Origin: an uncultured Methanobrevibacter sp.
GTDB taxonomy: Archaea; Methanobacteriota; Methanobacteria; Methanobacteriales; Methanobacteriaceae
Reading direction: 5' to 3'
Length of the DNA: 14,965 bases
Assembly (NCBI GenBank): GCA_902782595.1
Contig: CACZNW010000162.1
Location: forward strand, 1-14,965
Of this stretch, positions 14,644-14,965 are shown piece after piece. Each line of letters opens with the position of its first letter. Position 1 is the stretch's first letter. A program made the translations under genes and the position numbers. The notes under the pieces were generated by a model. That model was not told the DNA's origin. It did no database searches and was given only the letters and a program-made list of their open reading frames with translations.

Positions 14644-14965
14644 AAGATTATGTCGTATTTTTTAACGATTTCTGTGGTTATTTTATGGTAGTAATCTTTA
14701 ATTTTGTTGTTTTTTCGGTCCACCCATTTCCAGTAGGTTTTTTGCGTGTCTTTGTAGCGGTTGCTGTTGTATTCTTGTTTGGATAGTCTTTTTCGGTATT
14801 TTTTAATCATTTTTTCCCCATATGTAAACGTCTAAATTGGCTATTTTTTAGTCCGCTGTTGAGTGTTGCTAATGTTCATATACCTAAAATCGATTCCAAC
14901 GGATTGGTGTGTTTTAGGAAAGTCAGGTGTTTCGGTTTCTATGTTGAATACAGCATAATATTTTC
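14634..14965 (-). pseudogene. tnpB: Decayed IS200/IS605-type tnpB (OrfB) fragment, runs off the right edge
   Basis: The minus strand from the window edge encodes KYYAVFNIETETPDF, KTHQSVGIDFRYMN (the RuvC-I region with catalytic Asp), then after two in-frame TAG codons MIKKYRKRLSKQEYNSNRY and HKITTEIVKKYDIIL. These match the middle of TnpB in order. The two stops vanish if a one-base shift is allowed in the A-run near 14846, with a compensating shift near 14815, giving IANLDVYIWG between the parts. The sequence stops just before the expected catalytic Glu segment (IEDL), so the zinc-finger and RuvC-III regions are gone. TnpB is the RNA-guided nuclease of these transposons; this copy cannot be active. 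The last open stretch is 58 codons from ATG 14810. Confidence 0.8.

Overview
The window looks like chromosome from a methanogenic archaeon of the Methanobacteriales, most likely a Methanobrevibacter relative. The pointers are an F420-type formate dehydrogenase beta subunit, the first codons of an MvhD (hydrogenase/heterodisulfide reductase adaptor) gene, AT-rich archaeal TATA boxes (TTTATATG, TTTAAATA) upstream of genes, and ribosome binding sites of the GGTGAT / GGAG type close to ATG starts. This assignment is by recognition; no database was consulted.

Left part (1-2700, minus strand): an operon reads leftwards as a 120-aa protein with a SecB-like look, a short molybdopterin-oxidoreductase-like protein, FdhB, and mvhD, which runs off the window. 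The FdhA-like protein keeps the N-terminal [4Fe-4S] cysteines but is about half the usual FdhA length and lacks the catalytic Cys/Sec region and the conserved lysine. The set therefore reads as an F420-to-heterodisulfide-reductase electron module rather than a classical formate dehydrogenase. Two tandem palindromes lie at its predicted transcription start. An AT-rich spacer of about 500 bases follows.

Middle (3149-9430): a minus-strand gene for a tail-anchored TPR protein diverges from a plus-strand iron operon: feoB, feoA, a Cys-rich zinc-ribbon protein, an 86-aa protein with one hydrophobic segment, and a P1B-type ATPase with a single-Cys SCA motif instead of CPC. The last two resemble the FezA/FezB pair that builds ferrosomes, the membrane-bounded iron-storage organelles described in anaerobic bacteria. 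Two DtxR/IdeR-like boxes (core TTTAGGTGAGCCTAAA and TTTTGGTAAACCTAAA) sit in the divergent promoter region, one abutting both TATA boxes and one at the predicted feoB start. Together this is a candidate archaeal iron uptake and iron-storage organelle locus. A strong hairpin plus T-run lies between feoB and feoA.

Right part (9459-14965): an intact MacB/LolD-type ABC ATPase is followed by an FtsX-type permease gene broken by a one-base frameshift and an amber stop, and then by a hairpin terminator. A third, cleaner DtxR-like box (TTTAGGTAAACCTAAA) lies upstream of a 35-residue Cys-rich peptide gene on the minus strand, so it may be another member of the iron regulon. A 61-aa two-TM protein, a TrkH-type potassium transporter, and the decayed 3' half of an IS200/IS605 tnpB close the window.
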